In this document: positions 1 to 9,790 of the stretch, piece by piece
Position numbering within the stretch: position 1 is the first letter of the stretch
Layout of the letters: every line of letters starts with the position of its first letter
NCBI GenBank assembly: GCA_013396635.1
Contig: WBMW01003911.1
Coordinates: forward strand, 711,291-775,290
Length of the DNA: 64,000 nucleotides
DNA from: Penelope pileata
Taxonomy: Eukaryota > Chordata > Aves > Galliformes > Cracidae
Direction: 5' to 3'
Made by a program: the position numbers and the translations under genes
Notes under the pieces: generated by a model
Database searches by the model: none
What the model saw: only the letters and a program-made list of their open reading frames with translations
Told to the model about the DNA's origin: nothing

Positions 1-15
1 ATTGTTGCGCCCCGC

Positions 16-31
16 GTTGCCATTAGGCAAC
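16..31. promoter_or_regulatory. RFX X-box-like palindrome
   Basis: A perfect 16-bp inverted repeat of GTTGCC and GGCAAC separated by ATTA. Both half sites match the RFX X-box halves, but the spacer of 4 is longer than the usual 0-3. It is nested inside ATTGTTG (1-7) and CAACAAT (38-44), which are themselves inverted and SOX-like. Confidence 0.45.
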
Positions 32-56
32 ATTTGACAACAATGTGGCGCCTGCT

Positions 57-90
57 ATTGGCCAGGGGCGGGAAGCGCCGCGCTGATTGG
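57..90 (-). promoter_or_regulatory. Two CCAAT boxes flanking a GC box
   Basis: ATTGG at 57-61 and 86-90 are CCAAT boxes on the minus strand, 29 bp apart, with an SP1-type GGGGCGGG at 65-72 between them. There is no TATA box. NF-Y/SP1 pairs usually sit 50-100 bp upstream of a start site, so transcription would start at or just beyond the left edge and run leftward. That fits DMRTA2 on the minus strand. Confidence 0.5.
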
Positions 91-433
91 CCGCCCGACG
101 GGGCCGCCGCGTCCGCCCGGCGGCTGCCCGAGCGCGCCGCGCCCGCGGAGAGCCGGGAGGGCCCGGGGGGAGCGCGGAACGGGCGTGGGCGCGCGTGTAA
201 CAGTGTGTCCGATTTCCCGCTACCTGAGAGTGCGGGTTGGGTTATTTTTTCCCCTTTAATCTGCTTGAAACTGTAGTTGCCGTGCAACTGCTTGTTTTTT
301 TTTTTTTAATTATTATTTTTCCTAGGTGTCGCTTGCCAGAAGGGGAGGGGGGGCTGCAGTGTGCGAGTGGCGGTGCGGTGCGGGGCTCCCTTCCCCTCGG
401 CGTTTCGGTTCTGTCATAGAACCCGACGGTACC

Positions 434-577
434 ACTCTGCTTCTCTTTCCATCTTTCTCCACATCTCTTTTCCTTTCCTTTCTCTCCCTTTCGCTCTTTC
501 TCTGTTTCTCCCCTTCTCTCTTTCTCTCTCTCCCCTTCGTTCTCTTTCTCTCCCCCCGTTCCTCCCCAGTCCCCCCG
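434..577. repeat. Polypyrimidine tract (purines on minus strand)
   Basis: About 140 bp composed almost only of C and T, with recurring TTTCTC and CTCTTTC units. On the minus strand it is a GA-rich run. It could form triplex DNA or bind GAGA-type factors. It explains the Ser/Phe/Leu-rich and Arg/Glu/Lys-rich ORFs in this stretch, which are not genes. Confidence 0.7.
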
Positions 578-725
578 CTGCAGGTGGTCCCGCAGCGCCC
601 CGCAGTCCGCACAGCCCCGCACAGACTCGAGCTGTCCCCCCTGCCTCCCGGGGCTCGGGCCGGGAGCTGTGCGCACCGCGGAGCCTCTCCTTTCCCATTG
701 CCCATTGCCATTTACCACCGCGCTT

Positions 726-733
726 TGACGTCA
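726..733. promoter_or_regulatory. Canonical CRE (TGACGTCA)
   Basis: A perfect 8-bp cAMP response element lies inside the CpG island, about 0.65 kb from the CCAAT boxes. CREB/ATF sites in CpG islands are usually unmethylated and active near start sites; function here is inferred. Confidence 0.5.
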
Positions 734-942
734 CCCCGCTGCCCGGGGCGGAGGTAACAGCACGGGCGGTTCGGTGCGGAACCGCGGCTCCCGCGGGCTC
801 TCCCCTCCGCTTCCCTCGGGACATTTCGACGCTTTTAGAGCCCCCCGTCCCGCAGCGAATTCCTGGGACCGGGGCCGGGCAGCTCGGCTCTAAGGAGCCG
901 CACTGCGTGCACAGGGCGGGCAGAAGCGCAGCGCTTCGCCGT

Positions 943-1030
943 GCCTTGCTTTGCTCTGCTTTGCTTTGCTTTCCTCTCCTTCGCTCCCCTTTCCTCTTCT
1001 TTCCCTGCTTTCCCACCCTCTCCCCAGCCC
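943..1030. repeat. Second polypyrimidine tract with TTTGC pentamers
   Basis: A C/T-rich stretch beginning with several imperfect copies of a GCTTT pentamer, then runs of CTCC and TTCC. It has the same strand bias as the tract at 434-577. Confidence 0.6.
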
Positions 1031-1180
1031 CGCTCTGCCGTCCGCAGCCGCGCACTTTCCGCGGAGCGCTGCGCCGTGCTGCAGGGCAGCCACGCTCCGT
1101 GCCGCTTCGCTGCCCCTTTTGTCACAGCCCCATGCTTCCGAGAAATCCGTTGGCGAGGTATCAGGTCCCCCAAACTTCTG

Positions 1181-1239
1181 ATTTTTTTTTATTACACTTG
1201 CATCGTTTTCTTCCTTTTCTTTTTTTCCTTTTCTTTTTC
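1181..1239. repeat. T-rich polypyrimidine tract
   Basis: A run of T and C (T10, then repeats of CTTTTC) inside the CpG cluster. The pyrimidines are again on the plus strand. Confidence 0.6.
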
Positions 1240-2880
1240 GTATCACACGGACGCATTCCCCGCGGGTCCCTATGCTGCAGCCGTCGCCGCTCCCCGCGCG
1301 TTGGGGGCCGTGGCACCTTCACTTTACGCAGCCGTGACAAGTCAAAATACCCCATTTCGTTTTATTTGCAGCCGCTAATTTTACCCTCCGGGGAGAGCTC
1401 ATCCGATTTCATTGGGAATTCGTAGAACCCCATCAGACCGAACGAGAAACCTTTCCAACATTGATCTGCGCTGGCTCAGCGCGGAGGAGAGCTGCTCCCT
1501 CCTCCCGGCCCCGGCTCTCTCCAGCTGCGCTTTTTCCCCGCAGATCCCTTTCCCCCGAGGAAACGCGGCGCTCGGGCTCCGCTCGTTTCCCCGCTCCCTT
1601 TTTCTTTCAGCTTCGATTTAAACGAAAGGAATGGGTTCTCCTTTCCGTTCGCGGCGTTTTTAAAATGATCTTTTGAAAGCAGCCGTAGGGAACAAAATAC
1701 AAAATGAAAATTAAAAAGTCAGGCAGCAGCTGCGCAGCTAGTGAAGCGCCGTGATTTGGTGATACTGCAAACGGCGGTGAAGTTTGTACTACTTTGCCCA
1801 CCCGATGCCGGCACCTCCCCATACCTCGTACAGCCCCGGGGGCCACGCGCAGTCCGCGCCCCGTAACGCCGCGCTCCGCGCCCGGACACGCGGTGCCGCT
1901 CCCCGCGTTGCCCCCGGGTCGGCACCGCAGCCGGCCCCGTCCCGAACGCTTCCCCGGGCGCCGCTTTCTCATAGATCGCGCTCAGGACGAACGCGACACT
2001 GAAACACTCCACTTTTGTTTAAATAAAAAACGTTCATCGGAATAATACAGAAAGCAGCCCCAGCTCTCAGCAAGCGCCGAGGACGTTTGGCAAAGCTCCC
2101 CCGGCTCCGTCTCTAGCCTTTAACGGATTCCCACGCTCCGTTCCCCCCGCAGCCCCGCGAAGGCTCCCGGCTGCCCCGCACCGGCCCTGTCCCTGCCCTG
2201 GGCCCGGCCGGGCCCCGGGCCCGGCCACCCCCGCTCCCGCCTCCCCCAGCTGCAGCCGCCGAAGGCGACGCTTTCGGACGTGTTGCGACGATTTTTGCTG
2301 TTTTCGTACAAAGTGCTCCGAGCAAACACGAGCCCGGAGCCCCGAGCCTCACTCTTCGGTGGTGTTTTAACAATAACCATTTCGTCCCTTTCCATACAAC
2401 GCTTCGGGAGCTTTCACAGTCTCACACGCAGAAGGCAGCCGGGCAGCGCGCACGTTGCTTTTATTCGCACAAACCTACGGGGCCGAGGGTTACCTGGACC
2501 CCAAAGCCGCGTTTGGGGGCGTTTGGAACCTTCCCCGGCCCTGTCCCAGCCCTCCAGCACCGGCCGTGTGCGGGAGGGGTACTGCCCCGCAGCCCCCCGT
2601 TGTCGGGGCAGGGGGAAACCTCGGGGCACACCCGCGGTGCTCGGCCCGGGGTGGCGGGGGGGGGAATGCAATCGTCGAGGTCCCGCGGAGCGCCCGTGAG
2701 CTGCGGACCCACAGCGCGGAGAACCGCGGCCCAAACCCCGGGGCTCGGCCGGGGGCCTCTTCCCCACACTTCGGGCCCAAGGATGGGAGCGATCGAACCG
2801 CTTTGTTCCCGCTGTGCTGAGCTCTGGCAGCCTTCAGAAATGCACTACACAACCTCACGGCTCGATACAACACAAAATGA

Positions 2881-2990
2881 CATTTTTCTTTCTTCCTTTT
2901 TTTCCTTTTTCTTTCTTTCTGCATTCACTACTTTTCTCCCCTCCCGATATTTCTCTCTCTCCTCTCTCCCACTTCATTTCCCCAAAACCC
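2881..2990. repeat. Polypyrimidine tract
   Basis: A CTTT/CTCTC-rich tract of about 110 bp with only a few purines, at the edge of a GC-rich block. It has the same strand polarity as the other tracts. Confidence 0.6.
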
Positions 2991-3169
2991 TCCCTGTGTA
3001 CCGCAGCTCCCGTGCAGAACTTCGGGAGCGCTGCATGCGACGGTGCCGCTGCATCTTCCCCCAATTACAGCGGTAAAATCTTAATTAAAAAGCGCCCGTC
3101 CATTGGCTGCCGGGCAGGGGAGGCAGCCACGCACGCCCGGAAGCATCCCAGAGAAATATAGTTCTCGAT

Positions 3170-3440
3170 TAGTGTATTTTCATCTCGTTCTTAGCGGCAG
3201 ACAGTTTGTAAGTACCGCTAATGTTGGTGCTCCTGAAGGTTTCAATTGTTCGAGGGGGTTTGCCATTGACTTTTTCATTATTTACCTACTGAATCAAAGT
3301 AAGCAAATGCCATCTGTTTCCCTGCTGCTATCATCTTCACTTTTAATTATCCGCCCAGCAGCCTAATAGAGATGATATTAAACTAAATCTTTTTGACATT
3401 AAAAGTAATTATCCCCCAACCAATATTACAAGCATGGAAA
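3170..3440. promoter_or_regulatory. AT-rich block with paired TAATTATCC and a TCF/LEF site; candidate enhancer
   Basis: The block is an AT-rich island inside the CpG cluster. TAATTATCC occurs twice, at 3344-3352 and 3406-3414, combining a homeodomain core with a bicoid/OTX-like TATCC. ATCAAAG (TCF/LEF core) is at 3293-3299, and there is an upstream TTAATTAA at 3081-3088. Motif clustering in otherwise GC-rich DNA is what conserved developmental enhancers look like. Conservation itself cannot be seen from one sequence. Confidence 0.4.
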
Positions 3441-3899
3441 TCACCCTCCCCCAGCAGGAGGAAGGCGCATTCCTCCCGGCCCAGGCGCAATCCCGGTCCC
3501 GGGCGGGGAGCGCAGGAAGGAGTCCCTCCGGCCCCGACTTCTCCGCTATCTGAAACATTATTAACTTCATTTCTCCGCTCCCAATGGAGGAGGAAAAAGA
3601 GACACCGGGGAGAGATCTGTGGAGGGGAAAAAAGGGGAAATCGGGGCTCCGCGCGGAGCCGCTCGGGCTCCTGACCCCGGCACGGGTCCCGCTCTCGGGC
3701 TTACAGGCGCCCGTCCCGTGTGGGCGGCGCAGCGCTTCGCAACGGCACCGGGCGGGCGCGGTGTCCCGGCGGAAGGGGACGGAGCTGCCGGGACCCCGGG
3801 AGCAGCCGCGGTTGGCATCGGGCCCCGCCGCCGCCGCTCGCTTCGCTCCCAGCCCGACTTCGCCATTTCGCCGTCCCCTCGCTTTAACGTGAGCCGGAC

Positions 3900-4090
3900 C
3901 CGCGTCCCCCAGTTCCTTTAATACGTGCTAAACTGAGCTACTTTTAATTGCATGTTTCAACTTTGCTAATTAAACAGAGTGGTCTAATTAAAAGTGACTA
4001 GGGAACAGTTTTAATTCAACCCTCCACAATTATTTTTTTTTAACAACCCATTATGCATCAAATCGAGGGTAAGCCCTCCCTCTAAAAAAG
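3900..4090. promoter_or_regulatory. Dense homeodomain-site cluster; candidate conserved enhancer
   Basis: Within about 100 bp there are TAATTG (3945-3950), TAATTA (3967-3972), TAATTA (3985-3990), TTAATT near 4011 and AATTAT near 4028. A POU-like ATGCAT follows near 4053. GC-rich sequence flanks it on both sides. It suggests LIM- or paired-type homeodomain input; function is inferred. Confidence 0.45.
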
Positions 4091-4299
4091 CCACAGACGA
4101 TGGAGTTTTTACACCTTTTTACGCGCTCACAATGGGCAAACCCCGACCCAACATATGCAGAGCGGGGCCCGGCCCCCGGCTCCCGGCGGGGCTCGGGGGG
4201 GCCCCGGCTGCCGCCCCCCGGCAGAGCGCGGCCGATCCGCCCGGCGGAGGTTGGAGCGGCACATCCCGAGGCGGCGGCCCGGGATTTGGGAAAATCGGG

Positions 4300-4480
4300 C
4301 TCTTTACACGCTTCATCTCTTCACCAAGTGCTCATTAGGTTGTTAACCTCTGGTTCACATGAAAGGGGCATGCGATGAATCCCTTCGCGAACAAATGGGC
4401 GCATCCCCCTTCAGGCACCGAACAAAGCCCTTAAAATAACTGCACAAGAAAAGCCTTCAGTTGTTACTCTAAAATTTCTT
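4300..4480. promoter_or_regulatory. Lower-GC block with GTTAAC palindrome; possible regulatory element
   Basis: An island of mixed composition between GC-rich stretches, containing CATTAGGTTGTTAACCTC, AACAAAG and CATGCG words. No ORF is convincing. It is proposed only because it breaks the GC-rich background in the same way as its neighbours. Confidence 0.25.
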
Positions 4481-4839
4481 TTCTCCGAGAGTCTGCGCCC
4501 ATCCACACACACACAGACGGGAGGAAGAACAGCGCACGCAGCAAAGCCCTCCCCACCCCGTGCGCCGGAGCTAAAACCTAAAACGGGGTCCAGCGGGGCT
4601 GCCCAAGGCCCGGTCCGGGGCTCCCCGGGGGATGGGAAGAGTCGGAACCACTGCGGCGGAGCCCGCCCGGGGGTGCCGCGGGGCTTCGGGCTGCGGCCCC
4701 GCGCAGGGGGGACCCCTGTGCCGCGGCCCCAGGGGCTGCTCGGGCGGCCTCGGCTCTCCCCGGAAGGGCGTTCGCCGCTGGCTCAGGGGCTGTGGGGAGG
4801 GCAGAGCCTGCGCTGCGCGTTCCCACCGCGGTTATGTGG

Positions 4840-4913
4840 ATTTTTCCCTCCTTCACACCATTCCTTCCCTCTCTCCCTCCCTCCTCTCTCCCCCTTTCTA
4901 TCCTCCAGCCCCT
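4840..4913. repeat. Polypyrimidine tract
   Basis: A CCCTCTCTCC-rich tract, almost purine-free, within the CpG cluster. Confidence 0.6.
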
Positions 4914-5199
4914 CGGGCGCGGATTACAGTGACGGACCATTTCCCTTCACACCTTACTGATGGCTGCGCGTACTGCGCAGTCAGTACGCGCGGGAGGGAG
5001 GGGGCAGCGCAGCCTGGAACCCCCCTCCCCGCGGGGATTGGAACCCCGCTCTCCGCGGCGGCACACACACGAGCTCGCGCCGCACCCCGGGCGCGCGCTC
5101 CCGCGCAGGTGAAGGGGAGCGGCGCTTCGGGGCCGGGGAGGCTCCGCGCCGCCGATTTACCATAGGGCGCTCCGAGAGGTTCATTAACGCGGCTCCCTA

Positions 5200-5540
5200 A
5201 CGATCCGCGGGCTTCGTAATTATATTTTAGATCCCCCTGCCCATCCCCTAACTTCAAACACATGGTAAAAGGGATTTGCCGTTTTGTTTCAGGTGAAACC
5301 CAATAATTAAAATTCAGGCCCCGTCCCATGCATCTGCTTCGCCTTTGCCAAATGAATTGAAGGGAGAGAGAAAAGCGATTTCATTGAGATCACAGATGGG
5401 GTGCAGGTTTTTGGAAGAAATTTGAGAAACACCATTGTCCGGAACCAAAACTCTATGTCTCGCCCCACAAAGGGGGCTGCTCTAAGCCCCTCCGCTTCTA
5501 TGGTGCTTGTTTTTTCAACTTTAAGTGCTCCGCACAATGA
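5200..5540. promoter_or_regulatory. AT-rich island with homeodomain, SOX and E-box sites; candidate enhancer
   Basis: It holds TAATTA near 5217, an AATAATTAAAAT run near 5302, a proneural-type E-box CAGATG at 5393-5398 and a SOX-type CCATTGT at 5432-5438. There are no plausible codons. The mix of SOX, bHLH and homeodomain sites would suit a neural progenitor gene such as DMRTA2. This is inference from motifs only. Confidence 0.4.
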
Positions 5541-6149
5541 GCTGCCACCGAAATGTCACAACCGCGCTGATTCCGAGCGTGTCCCGCTGCAAAGGGTGCG
5601 GAGCAGCGGAGCACGGAGCGGCCCCGCGCCCCCTCCTCCCGGGGGGACCCGGCCCGTCCCGCCCCGTCCGTAGTACCGAATCGTTCCTTCGGCCGAAAGC
5701 AGAAGGTCGAGCCTTTATTTTAATTCATGGTGGTGACAGCTCGGGTCGGCCGGATCCCCCACCCCCTGGCTCCGTGTTTGTTGCCCCAGGAGCTGAGCGC
5801 CGCTGCCGGAATGCGATGGATAAACACAACCGATATGGCTGAGAGCGAGCGGGGGGAGAGAGCGGGTTTAGCAGCATCGAAACGCGTGTTTCGGGGCGAA
5901 AAATATCGATCGCGTTCTTTTTTACACTCACCACGAGCCTTTTAACGGAGCCTCACGCTTCCCTCAGGAGGGGAACGACGGAGCGTCCCCGTCAGGTCTC
6001 CTGCCCGGCGCTCCACGAGGAGCAGCCGTTGGCCGCCCCTCGCGCGACGGCCGTTACCCGCGTGAGGTGCCCGCCGCCGCCCTCACACCGCCCGAGGGCG
6101 GGAAGGCCTCGAGGCCGGCGGATAAACCGCCCCTGTGACCGTTAGAGAA

Positions 6150-9100
6150 GCCAACAGCCCTCGTCTTGTCATGGTTTAGCTCTCTCCTTCCCCTCTCAGA
6201 GCTGAGAAAGCTTCGTGGATCCGCCCTGGAGGGGTCCTGCCCGTGCCGCCCGCCTCAGGTGGGGCTGTGCCCCTCAGGGTTTCTCACATCTCTGTAGCAT
6301 GCGTGAGGGGCAGCGGGAAACTTGGGGTCAGCCCCAAAAACACGGAGGAGAAGAGCGTCCTGAGGGGGTTTTAAAGCACACGGGAGGCTCTGGGGACACG
6401 GAGGTGCCATTGCAGGTGGCTTTGGTTGCTCAGTGTGTGAGGAGCTGCTGGCAGCAGCTGAGGGGAGCTGGAGAGAAGGAGGGATGGAAGGAGGGTGGGT
6501 GCTGCAGGCTGGGAACAACGGGAAAGGTGTCTGAGCCGGAGCGGGTTGAAACCATGGGATGGAAGATAGGGAATGGTACAGCTCCCACCTACAGGTTACA
6601 GTCTCCCACGAGAGACGTGATACAACCGAAGGGTTACTCAAAAAGGTTGAATATGGGGGACAATGAATAATATTATCACCACAAAAAAGCAAAACAGGTG
6701 AACTTGAAGAAGTCTTGCAAACTTACCTTTTTTTTTTTTTTCCTTTATTTTCCTTTGTATGAAAAAAGGTGAACCTAATTTCTCTTGACTCTGAGGACTT
6801 CCATTAGTTCAGAGAAACTGGCTGCAAAGAAATCCTCCATCAAAAGGTGGGCTACCTTCATTGTTCAGGTGACTAGTACTGAAGCAGAGACCTTATTCCC
6901 CCCAGAGAACATGCTACAAATTTATAATTCGTGTTGAGAAATGACAGAATTACAGTAATCCTGCGTTGCAGTGCAATTTTCTCATTTAATTACAGGTTTG
7001 GTTAATACTGTTTTATAAGAACAGGACCTCTTTTGTTATTAATAACCACTTCTCAGTAAAATCATTTATTTTCTCTTCTGCTGAGAAGAAAGAACATTTT
7101 TTCTGCAGTGCTTGAGCAATGACATATCTAAATGCCATTATGTTGTACAAAATGCATAAAGTTTTCAGTCTCATTCTGTGCTTAAAATAATGTGAATCCT
7201 ACAACCTTTGTTAATCAGTATCAGTCTTTTTCTTAGAGATAAATAGATAACCCAAAATATATATTTTTTTCCTCCCCATTTGAAACGAGTGGATTGGCTG
7301 TAATTAAAATTAGCTGTGAATATGGTAACTGAAAGATTTTTAAATAATCCACATTACTTTTTGAGGGAAGGAGTTCCACTTTCTCTGGGAAGATAAAATC
7401 ATTGCTATAAAATCCTCATATGTAAGCCATTAAAAAAAAAAAACTTCATTTTTATAATGTTTTTAACCATTTATTGAAAGAAGAAATCCTCCACAAGCTG
7501 GAATTGTAAAGGGAAAGATGAAACCTAACAATATTTCTGTAACAACGCTCTGCTCTTTAGCAGCTTTTTTGACAGTATGATTTCCTTCCATACCACTCTG
7601 CTTTGGCTGCTCTTCATTTATGAGCTTGATTCTTATCCTGCTGTGACCAGCCCCTTTCACCAGCCCAGTAGTGCATAGCTGCCATAAAGTTAGTTTAATT
7701 GGTCTCCTAAGGAGAGGGCTCTGCTTATGGGAAATTATTTTACTACAACATTGTAGTATTTGATAAATTTGATCTCAGTGAGCCAGGCACCAAACGGCCA
7801 CTAGATTATGGAATTCAATAGTGGTAACTTCTGTTTGCTCAACAATTATTTCTGTTATTAGTAGCATTTTTGTTTCAATAAAAAAGTAGCAACATTGGAT
7901 TTTGATTAATTCTGAAAAGTTATGGTAATTACACAGAAGGAATCAGTTTGATTCCAGAAGTGATGGGAGCTGGATAAATGCTAATAAAACCAGAAATGTG
8001 TTTCTTAAGCAAAATGAGGAATTTTCAAGAGGTTAGAACGTATATTCTTCTGAATACGGTTCTTTTTGACTGCCAAGAAATTATCTCCTTCCTGTACAAT
8101 GATTGCTCAATAAAAAGAAGGTAAATATGATAAGGCTTATCTGAAGGAAAAAATACACTTGAAAACATCAATAATACAGGGAATGATGAAAGAATTCTGT
8201 ACCTGCCAAAGTATTTTGTCAAAGGAGTAAACTGCACATTTTCCTTGAAATTCATACCATGAAAGGAACATCTTGTATCTAAGACTTCCCAGTTGAGAGT
8301 AGCTCAGTGCTTTCAATTCGTATGCATAAAACCTTTTTACGTGTGACTAGTGAACACTGATAAGCTAAAAGTTAAAATGGATTGAACAAACTTTACAAGG
8401 AACTGTAATATTGAAAGCCTGTTCATTTTTTTTCCTGCTGTGTTACAAGACACTGCAACAGCCACACAATGCCTTATTATTCACGTTCACCTGAGCCATA
8501 AAAACATAGAAATATTTTTCAGTAACTAAGTGCTCTCTGCAACTCTGAGATTATACTTAAATTTTAAACCAAACCAAAAAACCAACCAACCAACCAACGC
8601 CAAAACCCCACCACCTAAACTTACATTCAGAAAGCCCTAATATTTTTGTAAATTGATCATTTACAAAAATCATTAAACAAAATCATTTATTTAAGTTCTT
8701 TTGTAGATGTAAGTTTATAACTGTCGTCCAAAAATCCCCTCTCCATTGCCACCACTTTTTGGAAATGCTTGCTTTTCCTTACACAAGCAAAAGTCCTAAT
8801 TAATCAGGGTGTATAAAAAGAACAAACAGATCTGACAAAAGGAGAAACATTTCTGTGTGCACGTTAGAATAATTCTAAAACACTTAAAATGGCTTAAACA
8901 GAATGGGAGGTTTCAAACAACATTATTTGCAATCTCAGCAGATTTTGGGAAGGCAGGAGCATGAATAGGATGTTGTAGTTACAAGGTATCTATGAATGCC
9001 AGTAAGTCAAGCTAATGGAGACTAACAGTAGGCTAAATGAAATTCAGAAGAAAAAAAAATGATAGCAAAGGCATTTTATGGTAAATGAAAACATACTCAA

Positions 9101-9632
9101 ATGCAGTATTTCAATAGAAGAAAGCTATGTGAAGCATAAGATACTAAAGGAAAACTAAATCATTGCAGTTAAAAGAACAAGCTTGTCATCAAATCTATTT
9201 GAAGATACTGTCTTAGACCCTCAGAGTGCATATATATCTCATTTTAAAAGGACCCCAGAAAGCCCCCCAGAAGTAACTGAGCCACGCTTGCCAGCACAGT
9301 AAAGGATGTAACTGCAAGACAGACTCAAATGAGGAGAACGAAAAGAACATGACCATTAACTTCTAGAAGACACCAAAGCAAAAGTAAACAACCCACACAC
9401 CTTGAGGAACAATTGCCAAAGGTGTAAAGAATAATTAAAAATATCAGAAACAGGAAGCTAATTGGACTCATATTTTCAGGGTGTAAAAGGAGTACTTAAT
9501 GAAAGCAGGGCAATGGCAGGAAAGCTAAGCTAGTCATTTGCAGTAATGTTTACTGCAGTGGAAACATCCTTCCTTGAGAGAAACTAAGAGATCAATAGGA
9601 AGCAGTAAGCAACAGACTTAACAGCAAGAAAG
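6150..9632. other. Intergenic DNA between the CpG cluster and FAF1
   Basis: From 6150 to about 6700 the DNA is moderately GC-rich with no recognisable gene. After that it is AT-rich with short ORFs that resemble nothing. It includes a T run near 6727-6741 and a CCAA tetranucleotide repeat at 8568-8598. No clearly recognisable CR1 copy is visible. Confidence 0.6.
8568..8598. repeat. CCAA tetranucleotide microsatellite
   Basis: Imperfect AAACC units pass into about five CCAA units. It is short and unlikely to be functional. Confidence 0.7.
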
Positions 9633-9790
9633 GTTATCAGCAACGTTCCCAAGGATCTGTGTAGGGACCTGTGTTATTCAGGGTGCTCCTGCAATATCTG
9701 GGAAAAGCTATCAGCAGTGAGGTGATGAGATTAATGAATGATACAGACTCCCTCAAGACGACTGGGTCAAGAGTGAATAGCAATGAACTG
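9633..9790 (+). mobile_element. Ancient CR1 LINE relic (reverse transcriptase segment)
   Basis: The DNA around 9640-9760 resembles the CR1 reverse transcriptase segment that encodes the 'VPQGSVLGP' and 'ADDTKL' motifs: CCCAAGGATCTGTG, GGACCTGTGTTATTCA, AGCAGTGAGGTGATGAG and GATACA appear in the right order. Stops and indels break every frame. It is far more eroded than the copies right of 28.9 kb. Identification is by pattern memory, not alignment. Confidence 0.6.

Larger units (their letters stand above)
1..6150. promoter_or_regulatory. CpG-island cluster, probable upstream/promoter region of DMRTA2
   Basis: Most of this 6 kb is very rich in G+C and CpG, unlike the AT-rich remainder, and is broken by AT-rich islands at about 3170-3440, 3900-4090 and 5200-5540. 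None of its ORFs resembles a protein; they are long only because GC-rich DNA lacks stop codons. In vertebrates DMRTA2 lies directly downstream of FAF1 on the same strand. A CpG cluster about 9 kb beyond the FAF1 stop, with leftward promoter motifs at the edge, therefore fits the DMRTA2 5' region. No DM-domain codons are present, so the gene name is an inference from synteny. A 5' non-coding exon could be hidden here. Confidence 0.7.

Noticed and set aside
326..757. Possible DMRTA2 coding exon in the left CpG island
   Set aside because: No DM-domain cysteine/histidine pattern occurs in any frame of 1-6150; the coding part must be outside the window.
34..5673. Many ORFs of 60-350 codons in the CpG cluster, including 361-1425 on plus
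   Set aside because: GC-rich and pyrimidine-rich DNA has few stop codons. The translations are low-complexity (Ser/Leu/Phe or Arg/Glu/Lys), overlap on both strands, and match no family I know.
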